A stretch of DNA of 20,006 nt from Rhodobacteraceae bacterium UBA1957 (GTDB taxonomy: Bacteria > Pseudomonadota > Alphaproteobacteria > Rhodobacterales > Rhodobacteraceae), in contig DDEJ01000060.1 in the NCBI GenBank assembly GCA_002336405.1, positions 1 to 20,006 on the forward strand, written 5' to 3'. Of the stretch, positions 10,368-20,006 are shown in pieces. The notes below the pieces were generated by a model, which searched no databases, was not told the origin of the DNA, and saw only the letters and a list, made by a program, of their open reading frames with translations. Within the stretch, counting starts at the first letter, position 1. Every line of letters starts with the position of its first letter. Both the position numbers and the translations under genes were made by a program.

Positions 10368-13300
10368 ATGAACCAGGAACTGACAAGCAACCCTTTCAAC
10401 CCGCTGGCACCTAGCAAATCTTTTGATGAAATCAGAGTGTCGCTGGCCTCTCCGGAACGCATTCTTTCATGGTCGTTCGGTGAGATCAAAAAGCCTGAAA
10501 CGATCAATTACCGGACGTTCAAGCCCGAGCGTGACGGCCTGTTTTGTGCCCGTATCTTTGGCCCAATCAAAGACTATGAATGTCTGTGTGGGAAATATAA
10601 GCGGATGAAATATCGCGGCGTTGTCTGCGAGAAATGTGGCGTCGAAGTCACGTTGCAAAAAGTGCGTCGCGAGCGCATGGGCCATATCGAGTTGGCCTCG
10701 CCTGTTGCCCATATCTGGTTTCTCAAATCATTGCCGTCGCGCATCGGTTTGATGTTGGACATGACATTGCGCGATCTCGAGCGGGTGCTTTATTTCGAAA
10801 ACTACGTGGTTATCGAACCGGGTCTGACAGACCTTAACTATGGTCAGATGATGACCGAAGAAGAGTATATGTCGGCGCAAGACACCTATGGCATGGATGC
10901 CTTTACCGCCAATATCGGCGCAGAAGCCATCCGTGAAATGCTGGCGGCGATTGACCTGGATGCCGAGGCCGAGCAATTGCGTGCCGATCTGGCAGTGGCC
11001 ACCGGCGAGCTCAAGCCGAAAAAAATCATCAAGCGCCTGAAAGTTGTCGAGTCTTTCTTGGAATCCGGCAACCGGCCCGAATGGATGATTCTGACCGTTG
11101 TTCCGGTTATCCCACCTGAATTGCGGCCGCTGGTCCCACTGGATGGTGGCCGGTTTGCCACCTCGGATCTAAATGACCTCTACCGCCGGGTGATCAACCG
11201 CAACAACCGTTTGAAACGGCTGATTGAGTTGCGTGCACCCGATATTATTGTGCGCAACGAAAAGCGTATGTTGCAGGAATCTGTCGATGCCTTGTTTGAC
11301 AACGGTCGACGCGGCCGGGTGATCACGGGGGCCAACAAGCGGCCGCTGAAATCCCTGTCGGATATGTTGAAAGGCAAACAGGGTCGCTTCCGTCAGAACC
11401 TTTTGGGCAAGCGGGTCGATTTCTCGGGCCGTTCGGTGATTGTGACTGGGCCAGAGCTGAAATTGCACCAATGTGGTTTGCCAAAGAAAATGGCGCTTGA
11501 GTTGTTCAAGCCGTTTATCTATTCGCGGCTTGAGGCCAAAGGCCTGTCATCAACCGTGAAACAAGCCAAAAAGCTGGTTGAAAAAGAACGCCCCGAAGTT
11601 TGGGATATCCTCGATGAGGTGATCCGCGAACATCCGGTGATGTTGAACCGTGCGCCAACGCTGCACCGTTTGGGCATTCAGGCGTTTGAACCGACCCTGA
11701 TCGAAGGCAAAGCCATTCAGCTGCACCCGCTGGTCTGTTCGGCGTTTAATGCTGACTTTGACGGGGACCAAATGGCGGTGCATGTGCCGCTGAGCCTTGA
11801 GGCGCAGCTGGAATGCCGGGTCCTGATGATGTCGACCAACAACGTGTTGTCGCCAGCCAACGGTGCACCGATTATCGTGCCGTCACAGGATATGATTCTG
11901 GGTCTGTACTATACAACCATCATGCGTGAAGGCATGAAGGGCGAAGGCATGATCTTCAGCTCGATCGAAGAAGTGCAATATGCGTTGGATTCTGGTCTGG
12001 TGCATTTGCACGCCAAAGTTACAGCCCGTATTCCGCAGATCGACAATGAGGGCAACGAGGTGCAGGTTCGTTTTGAAACCACGCCTGGTCGTGTGCGTCT
12101 GGGGGCTTTGCTGCCACAAAACGCGAAAGCGCCGTTTGATCTGGTCAACGATCTGTTGCGGAAAAAAGACGTGCAGCGGGTGATCGATACGGTCTACCGC
12201 TATTGTGGTCAAAAAGAGAGCGTCATCTTCTGTGACCAGATTATGACCATGGGCTTTCGGGAATCTTTCAAAGCAGGCATCTCGTTTGGTAAAGATGATA
12301 TGGTGGTGCCCGATGACAAATGGACCTTGGTCGATGAGACCCGCGGTCAGGTCAAAGATTTTGAACAGCAATATATGGACGGTCTGATCACTCAGGGCGA
12401 GAAATATAATAAAGTTGTCGATGCGTGGTCGAAATGTAACGACAAGGTTACCGATGCGATGATGTCCACGATTTCGGCGCCACGCCGCGATGAGAATGGC
12501 GCAGAGCTTGAACCCAACAGTGTCTATATGATGGCCCACTCTGGAGCACGTGGTTCGGTCACGCAGATGAAGCAGCTTGGTGGTATGCGAGGCCTGATGG
12601 CCAAGCCAAACGGCGATATTATCGAGACACCGATCATCTCTAACTTTAAAGAGGGCCTGACGGTTCTTGAATACTTTAATTCGACCCACGGGGCGCGCAA
12701 AGGTCTGTCTGACACGGCGTTGAAAACTGCCAACTCGGGCTATCTGACCCGTCGCTTGGTGGATGTGGCGCAGGATTGTATCGTACGCATGTATGATTGT
12801 GGCACCGAAAAAGCCATTACCGCCGAAACAGCGGTGAATGACGGTGAGGTCGTGTTATCTCTGGCCGAGCGTTTGCTGGGTCGGGTTGCCGCAGAAGATT
12901 TGCTCAAGCCGGGGACAGATGAGGTTCTTGTGGCGCATGGTGAGTTGATCGACGAACGCCTGGCGGATGCCGTGGATGTTGCGGGACTTCAGGTTGCGCG
13001 TATTCGCAGCCCGCTGACCTGTGAGGCTGAAGAAGGTGTATGCGCCTTGTGTTACGGACGTGATCTGTCGCGGGGTACCATCGTGAATTCCGGTGAGGCC
13101 GTGGGCATTATTGCGGCGCAATCCATCGGTGAGCCAGGCACACAGTTGACGATGCGGACGTTCCACATCGGCGGTGTTGCGCAGGGTGGCCAGCAGTCTT
13201 TCCTTGAGGCATCGCAGCCTGGTAAGATTACTTTCGAGGGTGAAAATACCTTGAAAAATTCGGCTGGTGACGTTCTGGTCGTTGGCCGGAATATGAAGCT

Positions 13301-14609
13301 GTTGGTGATCGACGAGCAGGGGGAACAGCGCGCAAGTCACAAACTGGGCTATGGTTCAAAATTGTTTGTGAAGGTTGGTCAAACAATCGAACGCGGTGAT
13401 AAACTCTTTGAATGGGATCCTTACACGCTACCCATTATTGCCGAAAAATCAGGCACGGCAAAACACGTCGATCTGGTCAATGGGATTGCTGTGCGTGAAG
13501 AGACCGATGATGCCACAGGCATGACCCAGAAAATTGTTGTCGATTGGCGTGCTGCGCCAAAAGGCAATGAGCTGAAGCCAGAGATTATCTTGCTGGATCC
13601 GGAAGGTGAACCACTGCGCAACGAGGCGGGAAATCCGCTAACCTATCCGATGTCGGTTGACGCGATTTTGTCGGGCGAAGACGGTCAAGATATCAAAGCG
13701 GGCGATGTTGTTGCGCGTATCCCACGTGAGGGTGCCAAGACCAAAGACATCACCGGTGGTTTGCCACGGGTGGCGGAATTGTTCGAGGCGCGGCGTCCGA
13801 AAGATCACGCAGTCATTGCGGAAATTGATGGCTATGTGCGTTTTGGCAAGGATTATAAAAACAAGCGGCGCATCAGTATCGAGTCTGCGGACGAGAGCAT
13901 TGAGCCAGTCGAATATATGGTTCCCAAAGGTAAGCACATTCCAGTGGGTGAAGGCGACTTTGTCCAAAAGGGCGATTATATCGTTGATGGCAACCCTGCA
14001 CCGCATGATATTCTTGCAATCATGGGGATCGAGGCGTTGGCCAACTATATGATTGATGAGGTGCAGGATGTGTATCGTCTGCAGGGCGTGAAGATCAACG
14101 ATAAGCATATCGAAGTGATCGTACGCCAGATGCTGCAGAAGTGGGAAATCTCTGACAGTGGGGAAACCACACTGTTGAAGGGCGAACACGTCGATAAAAT
14201 CGAGTTCGACACCGCAAATGCGAAGGCAGAGCAACGTGGCGGTCGTCCGGCGCAGGGCGAACCAATCCTGCTTGGCATCACCAAAGCCTCGCTGCAGACA
14301 CGATCGTTTATCTCTGCGGCGTCCTTCCAGGAAACCACACGGGTGCTAACCGAGGCCTCGGTGCAAGGCAAGCGGGACAAACTGATCGGTCTGAAAGAAA
14401 ACGTAATCGTGGGTCGTCTGATCCCTGCCGGAACCGGTGGGGCCGCGATGCAAGTGCGTCAGGTAGCGCAAGACCGCGATAATGTTGTGATTGAGGCTCG
14501 ACGCGTCGAGGCTGAAGCCGCTGTGGCACTGGCCGCACCAAGTGGCGATGATGATGTGTTTGGCGCAGATGTGTTTGACACCAATTTGGTGGATACACCG
14601 GAAGGTTAA
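10368..14609 (+). CDS. rpoC: DNA-directed RNA polymerase subunit beta'
   Basis: RpoC carries the catalytic magnesium site of RNA polymerase. At 1413 residues it is normal for alphaproteobacteria. The N-terminal zinc site is C72, C74, C87 and C90 ([11 protein letters not shown]...[10 protein letters not shown]). The catalytic motif NADFDGDQM starts at residue 461, with D463, D465 and D467 holding magnesium. The second zinc site uses C811 (YDCGTEK) with C885, C892 and C895 ([15 protein letters not shown]). The trigger-loop region reads [20 protein letters not shown]. The acidic C-terminus ends [15 protein letters not shown] 10368 has AAGGAT upstream. It is the last gene of the block, closed by the terminator at 14641-14668. 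No frameshift or missing catalytic residue is seen. Confidence 0.98.
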   Translation: MNQELTSNPFNPLAPSKSFDEIRVSLASPERILSWSFGEIKKPETINYRTFKPERDGLFCARIFGPIKDYECLCGKYKRMKYRGVVCEKCGVEVTLQKVRRERMGHIELASPVAHIWFLKSLPSRIGLMLDMTLRDLERVLYFENYVVIEPGLTDLNYGQMMTEEEYMSAQDTYGMDAFTANIGAEAIREMLAAIDLDAEAEQLRADLAVATGELKPKKIIKRLKVVESFLESGNRPEWMILTVVPVIPPELRPLVPLDGGRFATSDLNDLYRRVINRNNRLKRLIELRAPDIIVRNEKRMLQESVDALFDNGRRGRVITGANKRPLKSLSDMLKGKQGRFRQNLLGKRVDFSGRSVIVTGPELKLHQCGLPKKMALELFKPFIYSRLEAKGLSSTVKQAKKLVEKERPEVWDILDEVIREHPVMLNRAPTLHRLGIQAFEPTLIEGKAIQLHPLVCSAFNADFDGDQMAVHVPLSLEAQLECRVLMMSTNNVLSPANGAPIIVPSQDMILGLYYTTIMREGMKGEGMIFSSIEEVQYALDSGLVHLHAKVTARIPQIDNEGNEVQVRFETTPGRVRLGALLPQNAKAPFDLVNDLLRKKDVQRVIDTVYRYCGQKESVIFCDQIMTMGFRESFKAGISFGKDDMVVPDDKWTLVDETRGQVKDFEQQYMDGLITQGEKYNKVVDAWSKCNDKVTDAMMSTISAPRRDENGAELEPNSVYMMAHSGARGSVTQMKQLGGMRGLMAKPNGDIIETPIISNFKEGLTVLEYFNSTHGARKGLSDTALKTANSGYLTRRLVDVAQDCIVRMYDCGTEKAITAETAVNDGEVVLSLAERLLGRVAAEDLLKPGTDEVLVAHGELIDERLADAVDVAGLQVARIRSPLTCEAEEGVCALCYGRDLSRGTIVNSGEAVGIIAAQSIGEPGTQLTMRTFHIGGVAQGGQQSFLEASQPGKITFEGENTLKNSAGDVLVVGRNMKLLVIDEQGEQRASHKLGYGSKLFVKVGQTIERGDKLFEWDPYTLPIIAEKSGTAKHVDLVNGIAVREETDDATGMTQKIVVDWRAAPKGNELKPEIILLDPEGEPLRNEAGNPLTYPMSVDAILSGEDGQDIKAGDVVARIPREGAKTKDITGGLPRVAELFEARRPKDHAVIAEIDGYVRFGKDYKNKRRISIESADESIEPVEYMVPKGKHIPVGEGDFVQKGDYIVDGNPAPHDILAIMGIEALANYMIDEVQDVYRLQGVKINDKHIEVIVRQMLQKWEISDSGETTLLKGEHVDKIEFDTANAKAEQRGGRPAQGEPILLGITKASLQTRSFISAASFQETTRVLTEASVQGKRDKLIGLKENVIVGRLIPAGTGGAAMQVRQVAQDRDNVVIEARRVEAEAAVALAAPSGDDDVFGADVFDTNLVDTPEG

Positions 14610-14640
14610 AACCAGATTGGTCCCTCACAGAAATATTAAA

Positions 14641-14668
14641 AGCCCCGGTCGCTGCCGGGGCTTTTTTT
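14641..14668 (+). terminator. Rho-independent terminator after rpoC
   Basis: AGCCCCGG (14641-14648) pairs perfectly with CCGGGGCT (14655-14662) around TCGCTG, and the stem runs into a seven-T tract (14662-14668). It lies 31 bases after the rpoC stop and should end the nusG-rpoC transcript efficiently. Confidence 0.92.
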
Positions 14669-14722
14669 GTGGTTACAAAGCCTGAGGGTGCAGATTTTAG
14701 CCGCAGGTGCAACAACAGGCCC

Positions 14723-14749
14723 TTGCACAGGCCAGTGTTGCTGTAGGAT
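14723..14749 (+). promoter_or_regulatory. Weak candidate promoter for the second exporter
   Basis: TTGCAC (14723-14728) and TAGGAT (14744-14749) are 15 bases apart, with TG before the -10 in extended style. They are nested in an imperfect dyad, GCAAC..GGCC (14709-14721) with GGCC..GTTGC (14730-14741). A promoter is needed here because the preceding terminator isolates this gene, but the spacing is short and the call is tentative. Confidence 0.3.
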
Positions 14750-14779
14750 GGCCCGTCGTTAACCCCAAGGAGCGTTCTC

Positions 14780-15646
14780 GTGACAGATAACACCCGTGGC
14801 GCGCTGCTTATGATGGCCAGCATGTTGGCCTTTACCGTCAACGATGCCTGTATCAAGGCAACAGATGGTGCGTTGCCGTTCTTTCAACTGTTGTTTTTAC
14901 GGGGTGTTCTGTCGACATTTTTGATCGCGCTTGCCTTGTGGTGGTTGGGACATTGGCGTTTGCCGGTGCCACGGGCAGATCGCAAATTGATCACTCTGCG
15001 CTCATTGTCGGAAATTATGGCCACGATGTTTTTTTTAACCGCGCTGTTTAATATGCCATTGGCCAATGTTATCGCGCTTTTACAGTTGCTGCCGCTGACG
15101 GTGACTTTAGCAGGCGCGGTGTTGCTGCGTGAGGCAGTTGGCTGGCGCCGGATGGTGGCCATTTTGATTGGCTTTTGCGGTATGGTGTTGATTGTGCGTC
15201 CGGGTAGCAGCGGATTTAATGTCTATACTATTTATGCGCTTTTGGCGGTTTTATGCGTGACCTTTCGCGACCTTTCAACCCGACGCATGTCTGCGCAGGT
15301 GCCCTCTTTGGTGATCACCTTCGCCTCATCTGCAGGATTGACGGTGGTGGCTGCTGTAATCTCGCTTGGCGAGACTTGGGTCTGGCCAGACAGCACGCAG
15401 ACTGGTTTGATCATCTTATCGGCGCTCTTTATCTTTGCCGGCTATTGCACCAGCGTCATGGTGATGCGGGTGGGTGATTTGGGCGCTGTGACCCCGTTTC
15501 GCTATACAAGCCTGCTCTGGGCGTTGTTGCTTGGATGGTTGATGTTTGGGGAATGGCCGACGCCGCTGACCTTTTTGGGGGTGGTCATTATTGCAGCCAC
15601 TGGATGTTATACCCTGTACCGTGAAGCAAAAATGTCACGGATGTGA
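14780..15646 (+). CDS. EamA/DMT-superfamily transporter
   Basis: This is a predicted inner-membrane exporter with two EamA repeats and about ten membrane segments; the substrate is unknown. It starts with the short cytosolic MTDNTRGALLMMASMLAFTV. Repeat one includes the typical FFQLLFLRGVLSTFLIAL and PLANVIALLQLLPLTVTLAG. Repeat two ends FRYTSLLWALLLGWLMFGEW and LTFLGVVIIAATGCYTLYRE. The start is GTG 14780 with AAGGAG eight bases upstream, giving 288 residues, normal for the family. It is isolated from rpoC by a terminator, and its 3' end overlaps the convergent glycosyltransferase gene by 12 bases. It differs clearly in sequence from the exporter at 1518-2414, so the two are not a recent duplication. 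Confidence 0.9.
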   Translation: MTDNTRGALLMMASMLAFTVNDACIKATDGALPFFQLLFLRGVLSTFLIALALWWLGHWRLPVPRADRKLITLRSLSEIMATMFFLTALFNMPLANVIALLQLLPLTVTLAGAVLLREAVGWRRMVAILIGFCGMVLIVRPGSSGFNVYTIYALLAVLCVTFRDLSTRRMSAQVPSLVITFASSAGLTVVAAVISLGETWVWPDSTQTGLIILSALFIFAGYCTSVMVMRVGDLGAVTPFRYTSLLWALLLGWLMFGEWPTPLTFLGVVIIAATGCYTLYREAKMSRM

Positions 15647-16453
15647 CGAAAATACCTGTCGGATGTCTTGGCAGTTGATGGCGAAACGCTGCTTGAAATG
15701 CGCTTCACCTCCAGCGTCTAGACGGATCAGCCCCCGCGCCTGGGCGGCATCGTTTGCGTCTGAATCGTTAAAGTTACCATGACAACGGGCAAACATGTCC
15801 GGGTCGCTGCGGGTTACCGTGGGCATGAACTGGGGCATTTTATTATGCTGAAAGTTCATCACCGTTTGGCTGATCTCGGGCATGACTGCCATTGCCAGAG
15901 CCACGCCTAAATGGGGTTTAAAGATCGGCTTGGCACACAAACCCTGCGCGTCTGGGCGGGCTGTAAAGCCGCGGTTGAAGTCAATTGTTATGCGCCGGTG
16001 TCGGGCCAGATAGCCGCGACAGTCTTTAACGGTCTCCCGCAATTTGGCGATATAATCGACCGCCACAGCATCATCATCATGGCGAAACTGCACACAGGGC
16101 CGGTTGGTGTCTTGGAACTGCCTCAGAACCGCCTGCATGACTGGCCGGTGCGGCCCGCTTGGGCGTGTCACCAACACGGCTTGTGGCAGGCTGTGTAATA
16201 AGCGTTGCAGTTTTTGCTGGTAGCGATCTGGCAGGCTGTCCCCAATAACGACCAAAAATATAAAATCAGGGTCTGTTTGTGCCTTTAAACCCGGTAGGCA
16301 GATTGTTTCGAAAAATCGAAACCGTTCGTCCATCCGCGCTGGATGATATAAAAACTCACAGCGCTCTTTAATTGAGGAATGCTCAATCTGAAATCCGCCC
16401 TGTGCGGGATAGGAAAAACGGCAAATACCGATCGTTTGCATCGTTTCGGTCAA
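15635..16453 (-). CDS. Putative rhamnosyl transferase (glycosyltransferase, PF11316-like)
   Basis: The 272-residue product resembles the putative rhamnosyl transferase family (PF11316). That family is expected to act in the cytoplasm on surface polysaccharide, but is poorly characterised. The N-terminus has GICRFSYPAQGGFQ, then RFRFFETICLPGLKAQTDPD followed by the hydrophobic strand FIFLVVIGDSLPDRY. An HDDD motif at residues 125-128 is the likely metal and nucleotide-sugar binding DXD site of a GT-A fold. No signal peptide or membrane helix is seen. The start is uncertain: TTG at 16453 has GGGGTAAAG upstream, while ATG at 16441 would shorten it by four residues. It runs against all its neighbours and ends inside the exporter gene. 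It has no sugar-biosynthesis neighbours here, so its substrate cannot be inferred from context. Confidence 0.75.
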   Translation of the reverse strand: MTETMQTIGICRFSYPAQGGFQIEHSSIKERCEFLYHPARMDERFRFFETICLPGLKAQTDPDFIFLVVIGDSLPDRYQQKLQRLLHSLPQAVLVTRPSGPHRPVMQAVLRQFQDTNRPCVQFRHDDDAVAVDYIAKLRETVKDCRGYLARHRRITIDFNRGFTARPDAQGLCAKPIFKPHLGVALAMAVMPEISQTVMNFQHNKMPQFMPTVTRSDPDMFARCHGNFNDSDANDAAQARGLIRLDAGGEAHFKQRFAINCQDIRQVFSSHP

Positions 16454-16542
16454 AATGTCTTTACCCCAATGTGTTTATAAATAAAAACCACGAAATCATG
16501 CCGACGCTGATGGCGCAAGGTGCTGTTGCAGTCGGGTCGCTG

Positions 16543-16571
16543 TTGACAACCTATGCGACTCCCTCTATAGC
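16543..16571 (+). promoter_or_regulatory. Strong promoter of the rpsL-rpsG-fusA-tuf operon
   Basis: TTGACA (16543-16548), a 17-base spacer and TATAGC (16566-16571) make a near-consensus sigma-70-type promoter, as expected for a ribosomal operon. The start point would be near 16578, leaving a leader of about 220 bases before rpsL. Confidence 0.75.
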
Positions 16572-16577
16572 CGCGCT

Positions 16578-16797
16578 ACATCGATGATAAGATTACGTCA
16601 ACTCGTCGAATTCAAATGTTTATGTGGTCACGATCCAGGCCTGTGCCTCGATCCTCTGGAGACACCCCGCGGCGTTCTGGCCGAGAACAGAACGCATGCG
16701 GTTTTTGCGCTACGCGGATACGTAAAGCGCATCAAATAAGAAGTTGTACACATGTGGTGTGCAAAGCAATGCTGAGCGAAACGGGGAAAGAACCGGA
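16578..16797 (+). other. Structured 5' leader of the str operon
   Basis: This untranslated leader holds at least two clear hairpins. GCGTTCT (16672-16678) pairs with AGAACGC (16689-16695). TTGTACAC (16744-16751) pairs with GTGTGCAA (16757-16764) around ATGTG, with one wobble pair. No T tract follows either, and no open frame has a credible ribosome-binding site. In E. coli the str operon is autoregulated by S7 at the S12-S7 junction; whether this leader has a regulatory role is unknown. I cannot match it to a named RNA family. Confidence 0.45.
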
Positions 16798-17169
16798 ATG
16801 CCAACGATCCAACAACTGATCCGCAAACCGCGGCAGCCAAAAATAAAACGATCCAAATCCATGCACCTGCAGGAATGCCCGCAGAAACGCGGCGTGTGCA
16901 CACGGGTCTATACCACAACACCTAAAAAGCCGAACTCGGCGATGCGGAAGGTTGCCAAAGTGCGCCTGACCAATGGGTTTGAGGTGATCAGCTATATCCC
17001 TGGCGAAAGTCACAACCTGCAAGAACACTCTGTTGTTCTGATCCGTGGTGGTCGCGTAAAAGACCTTCCTGGTGTGCGCTATCACATTCTGCGCGGGGTA
17101 CTTGACACCCAAGGCGTCAAAGATCGTAAACAACGTCGTTCGAAATATGGCGCCAAGCGTCCGAAGTAA
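16798..17169 (+). CDS. rpsL: 30S ribosomal protein S12
   Basis: S12 sits at the decoding centre and controls accuracy. The 123-residue length is standard. It begins [15 protein letters not shown] and contains the two loops that determine streptomycin response. [11 protein letters not shown] holds K43 and K44, and [14 protein letters not shown] holds K88 and D89, counting the initiator methionine. The lysines are the wild-type, streptomycin-sensitive residues, and D89 is the aspartate that RimO methylthiolates in E. coli. ATG 16798 is chosen for the conserved start and the GGGGAAAG site upstream; an in-frame ATG at 16744 falls in the leader hairpin. rpsG follows after 12 bases. Confidence 0.98.
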   Translation: MPTIQQLIRKPRQPKIKRSKSMHLQECPQKRGVCTRVYTTTPKKPNSAMRKVAKVRLTNGFEVISYIPGESHNLQEHSVVLIRGGRVKDLPGVRYHILRGVLDTQGVKDRKQRRSKYGAKRPK

Positions 17170-17181
17170 GAGGAACACCCT

Positions 17182-17652
17182 ATGTCCCGTCGTCACGCCG
17201 CCGAAAAGCGCGAAATCTTGCCCGATGCCAAATTTGGTGATCGGATCCTTAGCAAGTTCATGAACAACCTGATGATTGATGGTAAGAAATCGATCGCTGA
17301 AGGTATCGTCTACAACGCTCTTGATCGCGTTGAAGATAAAAGCAAACGTGCCCCTGTTGAGGTGTTTCACGAAGCGCTTGAAAACATCAAGCCGTCGGTC
17401 GAAGTTCGGTCGCGCCGCGTTGGTGGTGCCACTTATCAGGTGCCCGTCGAAGTGCGTCCCGAGCGTCGCGAAGCACTGGCCATTCGCTGGCTGATCAAAG
17501 CCTCGCGGTCTCGCAACGAAAACACTATGGAAGAGCGGCTGGCCGGCGAATTGCTGGATGCTGTAAACTCCCGCGGGTCGGCTGTTAAAAAACGCGAAGA
17601 CACGCATAAAATGGCGGATGCGAACAAAGCATTCAGTCACTACCGCTGGTAA
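17182..17652 (+). CDS. rpsG: 30S ribosomal protein S7
   Basis: S7 is a primary assembly protein that binds the 3' domain of 16S rRNA at the head of the small subunit and contacts E-site tRNA. In E. coli it represses the str operon. The 156-residue product opens [20 protein letters not shown] and carries the family signature [20 protein letters not shown], followed by [15 protein letters not shown] and the end [12 protein letters not shown] 17182 has AGAGGA eight bases upstream. It lies 12 bases after rpsL and 21 bases before fusA, consistent with one operon. Confidence 0.98.
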   Translation: MSRRHAAEKREILPDAKFGDRILSKFMNNLMIDGKKSIAEGIVYNALDRVEDKSKRAPVEVFHEALENIKPSVEVRSRRVGGATYQVPVEVRPERREALAIRWLIKASRSRNENTMEERLAGELLDAVNSRGSAVKKREDTHKMADANKAFSHYRW

Positions 17653-17673
17653 ACTTTTAAAGGCTCTTCTCTC

Positions 17674-19791
17674 ATGGCACGCGATTATCCCCTCTCTGAG
17701 TATCGTAACTTTGGTATTATGGCGCATATCGATGCAGGTAAAACGACCTGTTCCGAGCGTATCTTGTATTATACCGGTAAATCTCACAACATCGGCGAAG
17801 TGCACGACGGCGCGGCCACCATGGACTGGATGGAGCAAGAGCAAGAGCGTGGCATCACGATCACCTCAGCTGCGACCACCACCTTTTGGGAGCGCACCGA
17901 AGACGGTGAAACAAAGGACACCGGCAAGCATCGGTTGAACATCATCGACACCCCCGGTCACGTGGATTTCACCATCGAGGTTGAGCGGTCGCTGGCGGTT
18001 CTGGACGGTGCGGTTGCAGTTCTGGATGCCAATGCCGGTGTTGAGCCACAGACCGAAACAGTCTGGCGTCAGGCCGACCGTTACAAAGTGCCACGCATCG
18101 TTTTTGTCAACAAAATGGACAAGATTGGTGCAGATTTCTTTAATTGCGTGCACATGATCGAAGACAGGACTGGTGCGATTGCCGCTCCGATCCAGATTCC
18201 AATTGGCGCCGAGACCGAACTGGAAGGTCTGGTCGATCTGGTGACAATGGAAGAATGGGTCTGGGCCGGCGAAGATCTTGGCGCAAGCTGGGAAAAGCGT
18301 CCGATCCGCGACAGCCTAAAGGCGACAGCCGACGAGTGGCGCGCCAAGTTGATCGAAATCGCGGTCGACATGGATGACGACGCGATGGAGGCGTATCTAG
18401 AGGGCGTAGAGCCTGATCTGGAAACTCTTCGCAGTTTGATCCGCAAAGGCACGCTGGCGATCAAGTTTATCCCAGTGCTGTGTGGCTCAGCATTTAAAAA
18501 TAAAGGTGTTCAGCCTTTGTTAAACGCTGTCATCGACTATTTGCCAAGTCCGGTTGATGTTGTGGACTATATGGGTTTTGCGCCCGGCGACGAGGCCGAA
18601 GAACGCAATATTGCCCGTCGGGCTCAAGACGATATGCCGTTCTCAGGGCTTGCGTTTAAGATTATGAACGATCCCTTCGTTGGTACGCTGACTTTCACGC
18701 GGATTTATTCAGGTGTGATGAACAAGGGCGATTCGGTGCTGAACTCGACCAAGGGTCGCAAAGAGCGCATTGGTCGGATGATGATGATGCACTCTAACAA
18801 CCGCGAAGAGATCGAAGAGGCTTTTGCCGGCGATATCATTGCGCTTGCGGGACTGAAAGAAACCACAACCGGTGATACGCTTTGCGATATTAAAGAGCCG
18901 GTTATTCTGGAAACAATGACTTTCCCAGATCCGGTGATCGAGATTGCTGTCGAGCCGAAAACCAAAGGCGATCAGGAAAAAATGTCGTTGGGTCTGCAGC
19001 GTCTGGCGGCCGAAGATCCCTCATTCCGGGTGGAGACTGACATTGAGTCTGGTCAAACCATCATGAAGGGCATGGGCGAACTTCACTTAGATATTCTCGT
19101 GGATCGTCTGCGTCGTGAATTCAAGGTTGAGGCCAATATCGGTGCGCCGCAGGTGGCGTATCGTGAAACCATTGGTCACGAAGTTGAACACACCTACACC
19201 CACAAGAAGCAATCGGGTGGGTCTGGTCAGTTCGCCGAAGTGAAAATGGTCATCAGCCCCACAGCGCCAGGCGAAGGGTATTCGTTCGAATCTCGCATCG
19301 TTGGCGGATCTATTCCAAAAGAATATATTCCGGGCGTTGAGAAGGGTATCAAGTCGGTGATGGACAGCGGGCCTTTGGCTGGTTTTCCGGTGATTGATTT
19401 CAAAGTTGCGCTGATCGACGGCAAATTTCATGACGTGGATTCCAGTGTTCTGGCGTTCGAGATCGCAGGCCGGATGGCGATGCGGGAAGGCATGCGCAAA
19501 GCTGGCGCCAAAATGCTTGAGCCGATCATGAAGGTCGAAGTGGTAACACCAGAAGATTATACTGGCGGGATCATTGGTGATCTGACCTCTCGTCGTGGCC
19601 AGGTCACAGGGCAAGAGCCCCGCGGTAATGCCGTTGCGATAGCTTCATTCGTGCCACTGGCGAATATGTTCGGCTATATCAATACGTTGCGGTCTATGTC
19701 TTCGGGCAGAGCGCAATTTTCGATGCAGTTTGATCACTATGACCCGGTTCCGCAGAATATATCAGAAGAAATTCAGGCGAAGTTTGCCTAG
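17674..19791 (+). CDS. fusA: Elongation factor G
   Basis: EF-G is the GTPase that drives translocation and, with the recycling factor, ribosome recycling. The 705-residue length is normal. Domain I has the P-loop AHIDAGKTT (17-25), switch II DTPGH (92-96, with catalytic H96) and NKMD (146-149). The switch I region contains [14 protein letters not shown]. Later domains show [20 protein letters not shown] (domain III) and [13 protein letters not shown] (domain IV). The C-terminus includes [20 protein letters not shown] (domain V) and ends [11 protein letters not shown] 17674 is 21 bases after rpsG; the ribosome-binding site is modest (AAAGG). It follows rpsG in the standard order and is followed by tuf 54 bases later. 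No lesions are seen. Confidence 0.98.
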   Translation: MARDYPLSEYRNFGIMAHIDAGKTTCSERILYYTGKSHNIGEVHDGAATMDWMEQEQERGITITSAATTTFWERTEDGETKDTGKHRLNIIDTPGHVDFTIEVERSLAVLDGAVAVLDANAGVEPQTETVWRQADRYKVPRIVFVNKMDKIGADFFNCVHMIEDRTGAIAAPIQIPIGAETELEGLVDLVTMEEWVWAGEDLGASWEKRPIRDSLKATADEWRAKLIEIAVDMDDDAMEAYLEGVEPDLETLRSLIRKGTLAIKFIPVLCGSAFKNKGVQPLLNAVIDYLPSPVDVVDYMGFAPGDEAEERNIARRAQDDMPFSGLAFKIMNDPFVGTLTFTRIYSGVMNKGDSVLNSTKGRKERIGRMMMMHSNNREEIEEAFAGDIIALAGLKETTTGDTLCDIKEPVILETMTFPDPVIEIAVEPKTKGDQEKMSLGLQRLAAEDPSFRVETDIESGQTIMKGMGELHLDILVDRLRREFKVEANIGAPQVAYRETIGHEVEHTYTHKKQSGGSGQFAEVKMVISPTAPGEGYSFESRIVGGSIPKEYIPGVEKGIKSVMDSGPLAGFPVIDFKVALIDGKFHDVDSSVLAFEIAGRMAMREGMRKAGAKMLEPIMKVEVVTPEDYTGGIIGDLTSRRGQVTGQEPRGNAVAIASFVPLANMFGYINTLRSMSSGRAQFSMQFDHYDPVPQNISEEIQAKFA

Positions 19792-19799
19792 CACATGTC

Positions 19800-19819
19800 G
19801 GGCAAGCTGACGCTTGCCT
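19800..19819 (+). repeat. Hairpin between fusA and tuf
   Basis: GGCAAGC (19801-19807) pairs perfectly with GCTTGCC (19812-19818) around TGAC, with a flanking G-T wobble. It sits 27 bases before the tuf start and upstream of the AGGAGG site. There is no T tract, so processing or stability is more likely than termination. Confidence 0.55.
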
Positions 19820-19845
19820 CTCGTTAAATTAAGTAGGAGGCCATC

Positions 19846-20006
19846 ATGGCAAAGGAAAAGTTTGAACGTAATAAGCCGCATTGCAACATCGGTACCATTG
19901 GCCATGTTGACCACGGCAAAACCACGCTGACCGCGGCGATCACCAAACAGTTCGGTGAATTTCAGGACTATGATCAAATCGACGCAGCACCAGAAGAAAA
20001 AGCCCG
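19846..20006 (+). CDS. tuf: Elongation factor Tu, N-terminus only (cut by right edge)
   Basis: EF-Tu delivers aminoacyl-tRNA to the ribosome as a GTP complex. Only the first 53 codons are in the window. They start [20 protein letters not shown] and include the P-loop [11 protein letters not shown] and the start of switch I ([11 protein letters not shown]). ATG 19846 has a strong AGGAGG ribosome-binding site seven bases upstream. It is the fourth gene of the str operon. Rhodobacterales commonly carry two tuf copies, but a second cannot be seen here. Confidence 0.96.
   Translation, partial: MAKEKFERNKPHCNIGTIGHVDHGKTTLTAAITKQFGEFQDYDQIDAAPEEKA

Noticed and set aside
11883-12689. Minus-strand open frame (268 codons) inside rpoC
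   Set aside because: The frame mirrors codon bias of rpoC on the other strand. It is rich in H, R and Q with no family wording.
16454-16500. Promoter for the minus-strand glycosyltransferase (TATAAA-like box)
   Set aside because: An AT-rich -10-like sequence exists but no acceptable -35 lies at the right distance.
16732-17844. Minus-strand open frame (370 codons) across rpsL, rpsG and the fusA start
   Set aside because: Three certain genes occupy the plus strand; the antisense product has no recognisable motif.

Overview
This window is a core ribosomal and transcription locus of an alphaproteobacterium, most likely Rhodobacterales (Roseobacter-like). The placement rests on gene order, protein lengths (RpoB 1378 aa, RpoC 1413 aa, L10 172 aa, EF-G 705 aa) and protein wording such as the EF-Tu start [14 protein letters not shown]. 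It is inferred by eye, not from a database search. The order is secE - nusG - rplK - rplA - rplJ - rplL - rpoB - rpoC, then a 2.2 kb insert of two accessory genes, then rpsL - rpsG - fusA - tuf (cut by the right edge).

Left edge (1-1517) is decaying accessory DNA. Bases 1-233 look like the end of an IS66-family insertion sequence: a minus-strand TnpA-like N-terminus and a GTAA-type terminus. Next comes a LysR-type regulator pseudogene (333-1206) with three in-frame stops and one frameshift. A plausible promoter and an ATTGTG-N8-CACAAT operator-like repeat survive upstream of it. Bases 1207-1517 hold nothing recognisable. An EamA/DMT exporter (1518-2414) follows.

Core block 1 (2415-14668) runs in one direction. 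Its non-coding gaps are rich in RNA structure: an intrinsic-terminator-like hairpin between secE and nusG, an L1-binding-type leader before rplK, an L10 leader before rplJ, a hairpin between rplJ and rplL, four consecutive hairpins between rplL and rpoB, and a perfect 22-bp palindrome over the rpoB stop. A strong intrinsic terminator closes the block after rpoC. These elements plausibly set ribosomal protein feedback and the ratio of L7/L12 to RNA polymerase.

The insert (14669-16453) holds a second EamA/DMT exporter and, convergent to it with overlapping ends, a minus-strand putative rhamnosyltransferase (PF11316-like) with an HDDD motif.

Core block 2 (16543-20006) starts with a near-consensus promoter (TTGACA-N17-TATAGC), a roughly 220-nt structured leader, rpsL, rpsG, fusA and the start of tuf. 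No tRNA, rRNA, CRISPR array or defence or secretion cassette is visible. I did not find a convincing new biological system. The most useful leads are the intercistronic RNA structures and the degraded left edge.
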